Shown: positions 34,249 through 45,711 of the stretch, one piece after another | Position numbering within the stretch: position 1 is the stretch's first letter | Layout of the letters: every line of letters begins with the position of its first letter | NCBI GenBank assembly: GCA_948144175.1 | Contig: CANXME010002098.1 | Span: 1 to 64,000, forward strand | Length of the DNA: 64,000 bases | Source: Closterium sp. NIES-65 | Taxonomy: Eukaryota > Streptophyta > Zygnematophyceae > Desmidiales > Closteriaceae | Direction: 5' to 3' | Notes under the pieces: model-generated | The model's input: the letters and a program-made list of their open reading frames with translations, nothing else | What the model was told of the DNA's origin: nothing | Databases searched by the model: none | Position numbers and translations under genes: made by a program

Positions 34249-37200
34249 GTGAGCTCTTGCCCTGCTAGCACGCTGCGCGTCGCCTGCTTGCCTGCCTGCC
34301 TGCCTTTTGGCTTGCCTGGCTGCCTGCCTTCCTGCTGCTACTCCTGCTCCTGCTTCTACTTGCGGAGCCAGATGCAGCCCCAGCGACGCCTGCGTGAGTC
34401 CCTCACGCCCCAGCAGCTGCGTGAGTGGTACGCTGGTTGGGGCTGTAGGGGTGGCGTCGCTACTCCTACTTCCACTCCTGCTGCTTCTACTCGTGGTGGC
34501 GGCCAGATGCAGCTCCCGCGACCCTCTCGCGTGTCTCTCACGCCTCGCCAGCTTCGTGAGTGGTACGCTCAGAGTGGAGGGTCTCTCAGTGCTGTTCGCT
34601 GCTCTTACGTGATTCGCACTGGTACTCGGACTGGTCAGCCTTGTGGGACACGTAGTCATACACACTCCCGCTGCTTCGCCCGTCTGAGCGACGCCTGGCG
34701 TACCGTGTTTGGCGACGAGGCTGAGCTTCCCGACTGGGTGGAGTTGCTTAGGCAGAGGGTAGATATATATGCTCTTGACTATGATGCTATTCTCACTGCC
34801 ATGTATGCATTGCCTACTAGTGCTGACCATGCCGGTCACCTGTGCGTCCCGCCTGACCCAGGTATAGGACCTGCTGCTCTAGCTACTGGTGAGGCTGCTG
34901 CTCTGGGTGCTAGTGAGTCTCCTGCTCCAGGTACAGGTGCGGCTGCTGCTCTAGGTGCTAGTGAGTCTGCTTCCTCAGGTGCGGGTGAGGCTGCGCTCTC
35001 AGGTACCGCGTTGGCTTCGGCCTCCCTCACCTTTACACTTGACTCTGGGGCTTCTCGCTCCTTCTTTCGGGACCGCACCACACTCACGCCGCTTGGTCGG
35101 CCGGTTGCTGTCTCCCTGGCTGACCCCTCTGGGGGTCCTGTCCTCGCTCACTTCTCCACTGTCCTCCCGTGTCCGGCTGCCCCCTCGGGCACCCTGTCTG
35201 GCCTGTACCTCCCCTCGTTCTCGACGAACTTGGTGAGTGGTGCAGACCTACAGGATGCGGGGGTTCACCAGTTCACTCCTGCGAGTCAGCGGGTGACCCA
35301 CTGCACGGACGCACGCACAGGCCGGCACCTGGCCACATTCTCGCGTCGGCCGGGGTCGAGCCTCTACACCCTGACCACTGAGTCTCCTCCTGTCCCCGCG
35401 TCCGGTCAGGTAGCAGCGTCGGGTCAGGTGTTTGCTGCTGCGTCCAGGTCTGGTCCTGAGTCTGCCCCCTGTTCGTGTCGCCTCCTGTCTCACGAGACTC
35501 TTCTGTGGCACCACCGTCTAGGCCACCCCTCCTTGCCCCGTCTTCGGGGCATGGCTTCCCGTGTCCTTGTCTCTGGTCTTCCCCAGTCTCTCCCTCCCCT
35601 TCCTTCGGGACCAGGACCTTCCTGTGTCCCCTGTGTCGAGGGGCGCCTCAGGGCTGCTCCTCACTCCTCCCAGTTTCCCCCGACAGAGGCTCCTCTGCAG
35701 ACGCTTCACATGGACGTGTGGGGCCCGGCCCCCGTCCGTGGGCAGGGTCACGAGCGCTACTTCCTGTTGGTGGTTGACGACTACTCGCGTTACACCTCAG
35801 TCTTCCCCTTGCGCAGCAAGGGTGCTGTCACTGAGGTGCTGATCGACTGGATCCGCGAGGCTCGTCTCCAGCTCAGGAGGAGCTTCGGCTCGGACTTTCC
35901 TGTTCTGCGTCTGCACTCTGACCGAGGTGGGGAGTTCTCCTCTCGCCTTCTGCGAGACTACTGTCGTGCACAGGGGATCCGCCAGACCTTTACGCTTCCG
36001 GACTCTCCACAGCAAAATGGGATTGCTGAGCGCCGCATTGGCATGGTCATGGATGTCGCTCGTACGTCCATGATGCATGCGGCTGCCCCCCATTTTCTGT
36101 GGCCGTTTGCGGTTCGGTACGCGGCGCATCAGCTCAACCTTCACCCCAGGGTCTCTCGGCCCGCGATGTCCCCAGTGTTACTGTGGACGGGGAAGGTCGG
36201 CGATGCGTCTGCGTTCCGTGTCTGGGGATCTCGGGCGTTTGTCCGCGACTTGTCTGCAGACAAGCTGTCCCCCCGTGCTGCTCCCTGTGTCTTCCTTGGC
36301 TTCCCCCTTGACGCTCCAGGGTGGCAGTTCTACCACCCCTCCTCTCGTCGTGTTCTGTCCTCCCAGGACGTCACGTTCGACGAGTCAGTCCCCTTCTACC
36401 GCCTCTTCCCCTACCGTACTCCTTCCCTCCCCCCCCCACCGGACTTCCTGGTGCCAGTTCCCCCCCCGGTAGACCCCCTCTCCCCTCAGGTTCCTGCCCC
36501 TTCAGGTGTGTCCCAGGTAGACACAGTCGAGCCAGTCGAGGTTGCTGCTGAGTCTGGTCCTGCTGCGGGTGCAGAGTCTGGGGGTGCTACGCCTGCGGGT
36601 GCTGAGCTTGGGGGTGCTGCTGCTGGGGGTGCTGAGCCTGGGGGTGCGAGGCCGGGGGGTGCTGAGCTTGGGGGTGCTGCTGCTGGGGGTGCTGAGCCGG
36701 GGGGTGCTACGTCAGGAGCTGCTGAGCCTGGGGGTGCTGAGCCTGGAGGTGCGGAGCCTGCGACTGCTGGGCGGGAGCCGCTCTCTCCACAGGAGCTGCG
36801 CGAGTGGTTCGCTCGCCGCTGGAGGCGTGCTGCTGGAGCTGGAGCTTCTTCGCTTGCTGAGGGTGCTGCCGGTCCCGGAGCTGCTGGGCCTGCGAGTCCT
36901 ACTGGAGCTGGAGCTACTGAGTCTGGGGGTGCTGAGTCTGGAGCTGCTGAGCCTGGGGGTGCTGAGTCTGGAGCTGCTGAGCCTGGGGTTTCTCCTGCTG
37001 CTGCATCTCGCCGGGAGCCCCTCTCTCCACAGGAGCTGCGCGGGTGGTTTGCTCGCCGTTGGAGGAGTGCTGCTGGAGCTGGAGCTTCGTCGACCGTCGA
37101 GGGTGCTGGTGCTGCCGGTCCCGGAGCTGCTGGGCCTGCGGGTCCTACTGGAGCTGGAGCAGCTGAGGGTGTTGGTGCTGAGACTACTGCTGTCTGTCCT

Positions 37201-39561
37201 GGCGGTGGTTTTGCTGCTGGTGCTGCTGGAGGTCCTGCCGCTGGAGGTGTTGGTGGCGCTGGTGCTGTCGCTGAGGGTGCTGGTGCTGTCCCTGCTGAGT
37301 CTGGAGCTGCCGCGCGGCCTCGGCCGTACTTCGTTCCGCTCCTACAGCAGGTTCTTGGTCTTTCTCCTTCGGTAGAGTGTCCGCAGCCTGTCCAGTCGCA
37401 GTCACTGTTGGAGCCTTCCTCTCCTCTGCCTGCTCCCTCTCCTTACACTGGTCCTACTGGAGGTCTTGCTGAGCGTCGTGAGCCTGCGTCTCGTCCCGCG
37501 TCGCCGGTTCGTGCTGCTCGCGCTAGTGGTCGCGGTTCGCGTCAGCGTCCTCCTCCTGTCCCTGGCACGCACCGGATGTCTCTACGTCCGTCCACTGCTC
37601 CTCTGCGTGCCCCTTTGCCTTCTCCTCCTGAGTCCTCTCTTCCTGCGCTTGCCGACCCTGAGTCAGACTCTCTTCGCGCTGCCAGTCCTACTGTCACGCG
37701 TCTGCTTGCTACTGTCGTCACTGACCCCTCTTTTGAGTCCACTGCTGCGTCTGCTCTAGTCGCTGAGCTCGTTGACTTTGCTGCTCGCTGTCGTCTCGAC
37801 TACGCTGCTAGTCTTGTTGCTGAGTCTGCGTCTGTCTGTCCTCCGTCCGTCGGGGGTGAGTGTGCTCTTGGCACGGACGTCCTAGAGGACAGGCAGGAGG
37901 AGTTACAGTGTCTAGCGGCTGCTTCACCTCATCTCGCGTCTGTACTGCTTGCCCCTGAGGGAGACCCAGATGCACTAGACATCCCGACTCCGCGTTCTTA
38001 CGCGGAGGCCGTAGAGGGTCCCTACTCCTCTCAGTGGCAGGCAGCTATGGATGCAGAGATGGCTTCCTGGAAGTCCACAGGCACCTACGTTGACGCGGTT
38101 CCCCCTCCTGGGGCGAACATCGTCAGTGGCATGTGGATCTTCAGGGTGAAGCGGCCGCCGGGCTCTCCACCTGTCTTCAAGGCACGGTACGTTGCTCGTG
38201 GCTTCAGTCAGCGGCAGGGAGTTGACTACTTTCAGACCTTCTCTCCCACCCCGAAGATGACCACTCTTCGGGTGCTGCTGCACATAGCCGCTCAGCGCGA
38301 CTACGAGCTTCACTCTCTCGACTTCAGCACTGCGTTCCTGCAGGGTAGCCTGCACGAGGAGATCTGGCTGCGCCGTCCACCTGGCTTCACTGGGACTTTC
38401 CCTCCTGGCACCCAGTGGAGCCTCCGACGGCCAGTCTACGGTCTCCGCCAGGCACCGCGTGAGTGGCACGACACACTGAGGACTACGCTTGCGGCTCTTG
38501 GGTTTGCTCCTTCTACTGCTGACCCGTCGCTGTTTCTGCGCACCGACACTTCACTGCCGCCGTTCTACATCCTCGTGTACGTCGACGACTTGGTCTTTGC
38601 CACAGCGGACACTGCTGGACTCGCCTACGTGAAGTCCGAACTGCTGAAGAGACACACGTGCACAGACCTGGGTGAACTGCGCAGCTACCTTGGCTTGCAG
38701 ATCACTCGGGACAGAGCACGCCGCACCATTACCTTGACTCAGTCACACATGGTGCAGCAGGTCCTTCAGCGCTTTGGCTTCACGTACTCCTCGCCTCAGG
38801 CCACTCCTCTGCCTACTCGCCACTCACTCTCAGCTCTGCCTTCGGATGAGTCCGTAGAGTCGAGTGGTCCGTATGCAGAGCTTGTTGGCTGCCTCATGTA
38901 CCTGATGACCTGCACACGACCTGACCTTGCATACCCTCTGAGCATTCTTGCACGCTATGTTGCTCCTGGGAGACACAGACCAGAGCACATGGCTGCAGCA
39001 AAGAGGGTATTGCGCTACCTGTGCAGTACGTCGGGCATGGGGCTAGTGCTTGGAGGGCGGAGTCCAGTGGTCCTTACCGGCCACGCGGACGCTTCTTGGG
39101 CTGACGACCAGGCTACGCAGCGGTCGTCACAGGGTTACACCTTCAGCCTTGGTTCCGGCTCTGTCTCGTGGCGGTCTACTCGCTCGTCTTCGGTTCTCGG
39201 CTCCAGTTGTGAGGCTGAGATCTACGCCGGGGCCATGGCTGCACAGGAGCTTCGCTGGCTCACCTACCTGCTGACTGACCTTGGAGAGCCACCTCGTTCT
39301 CCTCCAGTGCTGTACGTAGACAACAAGGCCATGCTGGCCTTGTGTCGAGAGCAGCGCTTGGAGCACAGAACGAAGCACATTGCTCTCCGCTACTTCCTTG
39401 CTCGTGAGCTGCAGCAGCGTGGTCAGTTGCGACTTGCGTACGTGGCCTCTGAGGCCAACACTGCTGATGTGTTCACCAAGGCACTCGCGCCTTGTGACCA
39501 TCAGCGCTTTTGCACCCAGCTGGGTCTTGTGCCTGTCTTGCCTCACTTGCTCTCCTCTTGA
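34249..39561 (+). CDS. copia A polyprotein (protease-integrase-reverse transcriptase-RNase H)
   Basis: A long open frame in element A. No ATG opens it at this position, so the true start is not known. In order it shows a widely spaced C-C-H-C motif (about 34600-34675), the protease motif FTLDSGASRSFF (about 35030), the pre-integrase HHRLGHPSLPRL, the integrase core (VVDDYSRYTS, LHSDRGGEF, NGIAERRIG), a Gly/Ala/Glu-rich linker (about 36540-36990), reverse transcriptase (FSTAFLQGSL, VYVDDLVFA) and RNase H (HADASWADDQATQRSSQGY). The downstream noncoding part has a TA tract and the purine-tract hairpin. The element is a fossil by the rules used here; the frame is described as it stands. Confidence 0.9.
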   Translation: MSSCPASTLRVACLPACLPFGLPGCLPSCCYSCSCFYLRSQMQPQRRLRESLTPQQLREWYAGWGCRGGVATPTSTPAASTRGGGQMQLPRPSRVSLTPRQLREWYAQSGGSLSAVRCSYVIRTGTRTGQPCGTRSHTHSRCFARLSDAWRTVFGDEAELPDWVELLRQRVDIYALDYDAILTAMYALPTSADHAGHLCVPPDPGIGPAALATGEAAALGASESPAPGTGAAAALGASESASSGAGEAALSGTALASASLTFTLDSGASRSFFRDRTTLTPLGRPVAVSLADPSGGPVLAHFSTVLPCPAAPSGTLSGLYLPSFSTNLVSGADLQDAGVHQFTPASQRVTHCTDARTGRHLATFSRRPGSSLYTLTTESPPVPASGQVAASGQVFAAASRSGPESAPCSCRLLSHETLLWHHRLGHPSLPRLRGMASRVLVSGLPQSLPPLPSGPGPSCVPCVEGRLRAAPHSSQFPPTEAPLQTLHMDVWGPAPVRGQGHERYFLLVVDDYSRYTSVFPLRSKGAVTEVLIDWIREARLQLRRSFGSDFPVLRLHSDRGGEFSSRLLRDYCRAQGIRQTFTLPDSPQQNGIAERRIGMVMDVARTSMMHAAAPHFLWPFAVRYAAHQLNLHPRVSRPAMSPVLLWTGKVGDASAFRVWGSRAFVRDLSADKLSPRAAPCVFLGFPLDAPGWQFYHPSSRRVLSSQDVTFDESVPFYRLFPYRTPSLPPPPDFLVPVPPPVDPLSPQVPAPSGVSQVDTVEPVEVAAESGPAAGAESGGATPAGAELGGAAAGGAEPGGARPGGAELGGAAAGGAEPGGATSGAAEPGGAEPGGAEPATAGREPLSPQELREWFARRWRRAAGAGASSLAEGAAGPGAAGPASPTGAGATESGGAESGAAEPGGAESGAAEPGVSPAAASRREPLSPQELRGWFARRWRSAAGAGASSTVEGAGAAGPGAAGPAGPTGAGAAEGVGAETTAVCPGGGFAAGAAGGPAAGGVGGAGAVAEGAGAVPAESGAAARPRPYFVPLLQQVLGLSPSVECPQPVQSQSLLEPSSPLPAPSPYTGPTGGLAERREPASRPASPVRAARASGRGSRQRPPPVPGTHRMSLRPSTAPLRAPLPSPPESSLPALADPESDSLRAASPTVTRLLATVVTDPSFESTAASALVAELVDFAARCRLDYAASLVAESASVCPPSVGGECALGTDVLEDRQEELQCLAAASPHLASVLLAPEGDPDALDIPTPRSYAEAVEGPYSSQWQAAMDAEMASWKSTGTYVDAVPPPGANIVSGMWIFRVKRPPGSPPVFKARYVARGFSQRQGVDYFQTFSPTPKMTTLRVLLHIAAQRDYELHSLDFSTAFLQGSLHEEIWLRRPPGFTGTFPPGTQWSLRRPVYGLRQAPREWHDTLRTTLAALGFAPSTADPSLFLRTDTSLPPFYILVYVDDLVFATADTAGLAYVKSELLKRHTCTDLGELRSYLGLQITRDRARRTITLTQSHMVQQVLQRFGFTYSSPQATPLPTRHSLSALPSDESVESSGPYAELVGCLMYLMTCTRPDLAYPLSILARYVAPGRHRPEHMAAAKRVLRYLCSTSGMGLVLGGRSPVVLTGHADASWADDQATQRSSQGYTFSLGSGSVSWRSTRSSSVLGSSCEAEIYAGAMAAQELRWLTYLLTDLGEPPRSPPVLYVDNKAMLALCREQRLEHRTKHIALRYFLARELQQRGQLRLAYVASEANTADVFTKALAPCDHQRFCTQLGLVPVLPHLLSS

Positions 39562-39767
39562 CTTCACTTGTACTGTGACATATATATATACCTGCTCTTG
39601 CTTGTCTAGTTTTATATATATGTCTGTACTCCTGCATGTGAACTGGCCTCTGGCCCTGCTCTTGTGCTCGGACTGTGTGGTGACTTTGTGATCCACCCTG
39701 AGCTTGCTTTGCTTTGCTTGACTGGTCTTGTGACCCCTTGTTCTCCCCCACTTTGCCTATGGGGGTG

Positions 39768-39899
39768 TGTCAAACATTATATATGTTCTGCTTGTGTAGG
39801 CTACAGTGGGTTAGCCTATAGGGGGTACACAATTCTAGGGTTTCCTACTTGTACTCATTTCACTGCTAGTTCATTCATTCCTGTTCGCTTATTCTCACA
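39768..39899 (+). repeat. 3' LTR of copia A
   Basis: 132 bases, preceded by TATGGGGGTG and followed by the CTTTG target duplication, after which element B resumes. Confidence 0.95.
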
Positions 39900-39916
39900 C
39901 TTTGCCTATGGGGGTG

Positions 39917-40044
39917 TGTCAGATTTATATGACATAGTTGCTGTAGGCTATAGTTGGGTAGCACATATGGGGTACAGGTTTCTAGGGTTGTATTTGTACC
40001 ACAATCTTTCCTTAGTCAATCCATTCCTGTTCATTACTTTCACA
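39917..40044 (+). repeat. 3' LTR of copia B
   Basis: 128 bases, one difference from 25496-25623, followed by the target duplication AAGCT. Element A lies just upstream of it. Confidence 0.95.
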
Positions 40045-40049
40045 AAGCT

Positions 40050-41900
<1,851 letters not shown>

Positions 41901-42059
41901 CTGGGAAGGCCGCGCCAGCAGCAACTTAATTTCGTCGCGGTGCAGAGATTGCCGCGACAATTCGGTTTTGTGAACGGGCAGCTCACTCAGTCTAGACTCT
42001 ACCCACCCACCCCAAACCCGACACCTAATCTACTCGACCTCACGCCGCCGCATGCATAG

Positions 42060-43172
42060 GCTTTCCCGTTCACTAGCCGGTTGGCTTCAGATAGATTGGT
42101 TTGCTCCGTTGAGCTAGTAGCCTGAAGTCTAAAACGAGCTCAGTAAGTAAGAGCTTTTCTGAAAATTCTTCGTCAAATTCGTCAAGGAAGCAACTGGAAA
42201 TGGACGCCATGAGTACAACTTCATAAGACTACGATGGCAGTGCTGGGATGATCCTAAACAGTTGTTTGCGAGGAGGAAAAGTGTCCTGAAACCGAAGTGT
42301 GGTGCCGCCGATTGATGATTGGTTGAAAGAATTCAACCATATCCAGAGAGCTCGTTGGGTAGCGGCCACCGTGGCGCGTCGCACTGCCTCCGACCCAATT
42401 GTGATGGGTCAACGCCGTAGAAAGCCGCTGAGAGAATCTCTCTGTCAGAACAAAATGAGGCAATCCTACGGCGGCAAATCCAAATCACTGCAGGGTCGCG
42501 CTGATGGAGAATGTTGCGTGGCTGACATTTTTAGCCGACCGATCCAAACCAAGATGTACATGTTCTCTTCACACAATGGCTTGTATAATTTTATTGTTTT
42601 GTGTCTGCTTTGCTTTCATGCAAACGAATCTGCTGAGGGCGCGTATTATTGTGGGAAGGAGGATGGACCTAGGGCAGGCTCGAACTTTTTAGGAGGTGGT
42701 AGAGGTGGCGCTTTTCAAAATAGAAGATAGGTTTGCGTGAGTTTTGCGTGAGGTGCGGCGGTGGAATGGTTAGAGAATTCCAGCGTGGCGCGGGAAGTTT
42801 AGCTTTTCTTAGCAACTCAATTTGCCCCTACAAACCGGACTCGGGCAGCTGAAAATACAAAGGGATCGCGAAGAGATTTCGCAAGCCAATAGGAATGAAC
42901 TGTGATTCCACTCACCATTATGGCGTTCTAATAGCTAGCTAGTCCCGTTAGACCTAGGCATTCTTTAGTATCGCCGTAGATATCGTCGCTAACCGATTTT
43001 TGATAGATCAGCGACAAGTGGGGTGGACATTATTACGTGGAGCCTCTGATTCTTTTTAGACATTATTACTTGGAAGTTAGATCTCAGCACCGTAGCTAGT
43101 TGCGATCGCGCTTAACTCATACTTCGGTGTGCGCCACTTGACACGTCTAGTGCGGTAAGTGTCAAACCTTGG
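42060..43172. other. unassigned spacer
   Basis: About 1.1 kb without a supported gene. A plus-strand open frame at 42299-42730 has no recognisable domain. No RNA gene or terminal repeat was seen. Confidence 0.5.
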
Positions 43173-43484
43173 TACCGTATTCTCCCGGATAAAACACCCC
43201 CCCGTAATTGTACACCCCCGGGTAGCTAATACAGGGTGGGTGTTATATCCGACCCCGTTTGTACTATACCCCCCCTTTTGGGGTGATTTTCTATAACACC
43301 CCCTTTCTTATAGATTCCTATTATAGCTGTTATCGAGTCCGATTCCTTACGGGAGGATATCGCGAGAATTGCTCCCTATGTGAAATTCCGCGTGTACTTT
43401 CATTTAAAATCTGCTAAGATTTCCCTCCTCCCACAATCTCGCTGTCGCCACGCTGGCGAATCTTCCCCTGCAAGTGGCGCAATA

Positions 43485-45058
43485 CCGTCATCGCCCGGAT
43501 ATAAGACATGTATGTCTTATCTCATACATTAAAAAAATCAGTCTTATAAATGGACAAAAATCCGTTTAGAAGATACTTCCTCGTTATACATTTGCCATTT
43601 GCCCCTACACACAAATAGGTGTCTTATAATGAGGCTACCCTGTTTATAAGAGACACCCGTATAATAGACAACTGTCAGACTTTATATTATTTATATTTGT
43701 AACTGCCTGTAGCTGTAGTTAGTGTAGTTATTGCAAATTTTGTTAGGTGGTGCACCCTTTTGTTTCCTATGCTATATGTTCCTTGAACCTATAGTGAAAC
43801 TCACTTTTCACCTTCACAACTTTCTCGACTCTCCCCCTTGGGCCCAACTCACTCGATACCTAAGTTGGGCCTAGGCTCCTAAGCCTAGGCCCTTACGTTC
43901 TAATTACTTTAACATGGTTATCAGAGCAGTTTGGTCCTGGCCTGTGGGCCCGACCAAAGCTTCCGCTGCTGAATTTCTGGTCGCGCGCCTCGGGCGCGTG
44001 ACGTCTTTTTTTTCTACCCGTCGCGGACCCGCCCCTGGCGCCCGCGACGGCGCTCTGAGCCGTCGCGGACCCGCCTCTGGCGCCTGCGGCGGTGCCCTGA
44101 GCCGTCGCGGACCCGCCTCTGGCGCCTGCGGCGGTGCACTGAGCCGCCGCGGACCCGCCTCTGGCGCCTGCGGTGGTGCCCTGCGCCATCGCGGACCCGC
44201 CCCTGGCGCCCGCGGCGGTGCCCTTGAGCCGCCGCGGACCCGCCATTGGCGCCTGCGACGGTGCTTTCCGCCCCTGCACTCCCTGAAGCCGCCCCTGACA
44301 CCACTGCACCGACACCTTTTCGCCGCTCTGCGGCTTTCTTCCTTGCCACCCCCCTCCTCCTTTGTCTCCCTGCAGCCGCGGGGAGGAGGGTATGGGGGTG
44401 GAGGGTGTTGGAGTGTGGGTCGTACCCTTCCCTTCCCCTCCTCCTCCTTTTGTTCCCACTGCTGCAGCTGCCGCTGGGGGGGAGGGTGTGAGGGTGTGGG
44501 GGAGCAGGGGGAGAGGCGCCGGGGTGACGGGTGTGAGGCAACCAGCAGCCGTCCCTCCACCTCTCCTCTCTTCCCCCCCTCTCTACTGCTCCTGCAGCAG
44601 TGTGGGGGAGGGGAGGGAGGAGGGTGAGGTGATAGAGGGGGTGACCAGTTAGTGTCTGCCCGCCTGCAGTACCTGCTGTTGCTTGGTTATTATCTTGCTT
44701 GTGTTGCTTGTGTACCCCTGCAAGTTGTGTTCTGCACAAACTTCTGCTGCAGGCAGTTATGGGGGAGTGTCAGACTTTATATTATTTATATTTGTAACTG
44801 CCTGTAGCTGTAGTTAGTGTAGTTATTGCAAATTTTGTTAGGTGGTGCACCCTTTTGTTTCCTATGCTATATGTTCCTTGAACCTATAGTGAAACTCACT
44901 TTTCACCTTCACAACTTTCTCGACTCTCCCCCTTGGGCCCAACTCACTCGATACCTAAGTTGGGCCTAGGCTCCTAAGCCTAGGCCCTTACGTTCTAATT
45001 ACTTTAACAACAACCCCTGTCTACTATTCAACACTGTCTTATATCCGGGTGATGACGG
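43485..45058. mobile_element. inner TIR MITE nested in the outer TIR element
   Basis: The left end 43485-43507 starts CCGTCATCGCCCGGATAT. The right end 45036-45058 is its inverse with one mismatch, so the TIR is about 23 bases, again flanked by TA (43483-43484 and 45059-45060). After removal of the LTR element it is about 232 bases. A perfect palindrome, ATAAGACATGTATGTCTTAT, starts at 43501. Its end resembles the outer element's end (CCGT....CCCGGAT), so the two are probably related MITE families. No coding capacity. Confidence 0.8.
43673..45009 (+). mobile_element. complete small non-autonomous LTR element (TRIM/LARD-like)
   Basis: LTRs of 242 bases at 43673-43914 and 44768-45009 appear identical. 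The element is flanked by the target duplication ACAAC (43668-43672 and 45010-45014). The primer site TGGTTATCAGAGC follows the 5' LTR, and GTTATGGGGGAG precedes the 3' LTR. The 853-base interior is a CGGACCCGCC minisatellite (about 44025-44270) followed by low-complexity GT- and C-rich sequence, with no gag or pol. It looks structurally whole as a non-autonomous element and is young. It sits inside the inner MITE. A decayed relative ends at 8087. Confidence 0.95.
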
Positions 45059-45590
45059 TAGGTGAAAATCACCTTCTCACATGAGGCACAGACACGTGAC
45101 CAAACCAGTCAAGAAGTGACTGGTACAGTAAGAACGCACCACCGTGCGCGATTCTGGCCTCGGCGGTTGCATGAACCCTCGCCACGTAATTGGCTTTGTT
45201 TTCATCTTATCAAGTGCCAAAATTGCCCACTCGAATATCCCACGTGGCAGATTCCAGTAGGCGGTCACGTTATCCTCGTATACTCGGTTTTGCGGCACTG
45301 GTCAACAATCTTAAAGTGAAGTCAAACACCTGATTTTGTTTCACATCTTTTCTACTTGATAAAAAATATACCATATAATAAGACCCGGGTATTATGTAGG
45401 ATTTTCCTTTGAAGAGACCCCCCCCATTTTTTCCCAGTGGTTTTCATAATACCCTAGGGTGTTTTATCCGGGAGAATACGGTAGTTGTTCTTTCCATATT
45501 TGCGCCAATAGGGATAAGAGCTGACGATTTCTTATGCTCCTGTATTTGCGGATGGATAGTAACGTTCATCTGCGTTCGTATTCGTCGCTT

Positions 45591-45711
45591 TGAGAAAAGT
45601 AGAACGAGAATGAATGACAATGGAATGAAAGTGATACAAATATGCAACCCTAGAAATGTGTACCCCATATGGGCTACCCCACTAAAGCCTAGATAACATT
45701 ATAATTTGACA
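45591..45711 (-). repeat. 3' LTR of copia E
   Basis: 121 bases, TGAGAAAAGTAG to AATTTGACA in plus orientation. On the minus strand it starts TGTCAAATT and ends TCTCA. The C-rich complement of the purine tract (CACCCCCATA) follows in plus orientation. Confidence 0.93.

Larger units (their letters stand above)
32772..39899 (+). mobile_element. Ty1/copia element A, young, nested in B
   Basis: A 7128-base copia element with 132-base LTRs at 32772-32903 and 39768-39899 that appear identical. The target duplication is CTTTG (32767-32771 and 39900-39904). It lies in element B just ahead of B's purine tract. TGGTATAGAGCGGG follows the 5' LTR at the primer site. A two-hairpin leader and a long CGCCCTAGCGCC minisatellite (about 33190-33790) precede the polyprotein. 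It looks close to whole from the zinc motif and protease through RNase H. The front of its gag is not like that of element B, so I count about one broken part. It is the youngest layer of this stack, together with A2. Confidence 0.95.
25496..40044 (+). mobile_element. Ty1/copia element B, carrying element A
   Basis: A copia element with 128-base LTRs at 25496-25623 and 39917-40044 and the target duplication AAGCT (25491-25495 and 40045-40049). Without element A it is about 7.4 kb. Parts: primer site TGGTATCAGAGC at 25624, two-hairpin leader and GC minisatellite (to about 26580), gag from an ATG at 26637, protease near 28160 (DSGAS), integrase about 28800-29600, Gly/Ala/Glu linker about 29650-30000, reverse transcriptase about 31030-31900 and RNase H to about 32550. 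The LTRs differ by one base that I can see, so it is young. It is broken, with about two breaks besides the insertion of A into its 3' end. Confidence 0.95.
43175..45481. mobile_element. outer TIR DNA element (MITE-like), split by nested insertions
   Basis: The left end 43175-43199 starts CCGTATTCTCCCGGAT and is the exact inverse of the right end 45457-45481, a 25-base terminal inverted repeat. Both ends are flanked by TA (43173-43174 and 45482-45483), which fits a TA target duplication or an inverted repeat that includes TA. Without the nested element it is about 730 bases. C-rich runs occur inside each end. No transposase is visible, so it is non-autonomous. TA-flanked short TIR elements suggest the Tc1/mariner group, but this is inference only. 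Confidence 0.8.

Noticed and set aside
42299-42730. 143-codon plus-strand open frame
   Set aside because: No recognisable domain, no splice or codon evidence, and no supporting context.
42753-42830. tRNA-like TGGAATGGTTAGAG stretch
   Set aside because: It resembles an A-box, but no B-box, cloverleaf or acceptor pairing follows.
43893-44739. Several open frames inside the small LTR element
   Set aside because: Low-complexity GC repeats read open on both strands. No gag or pol similarity.
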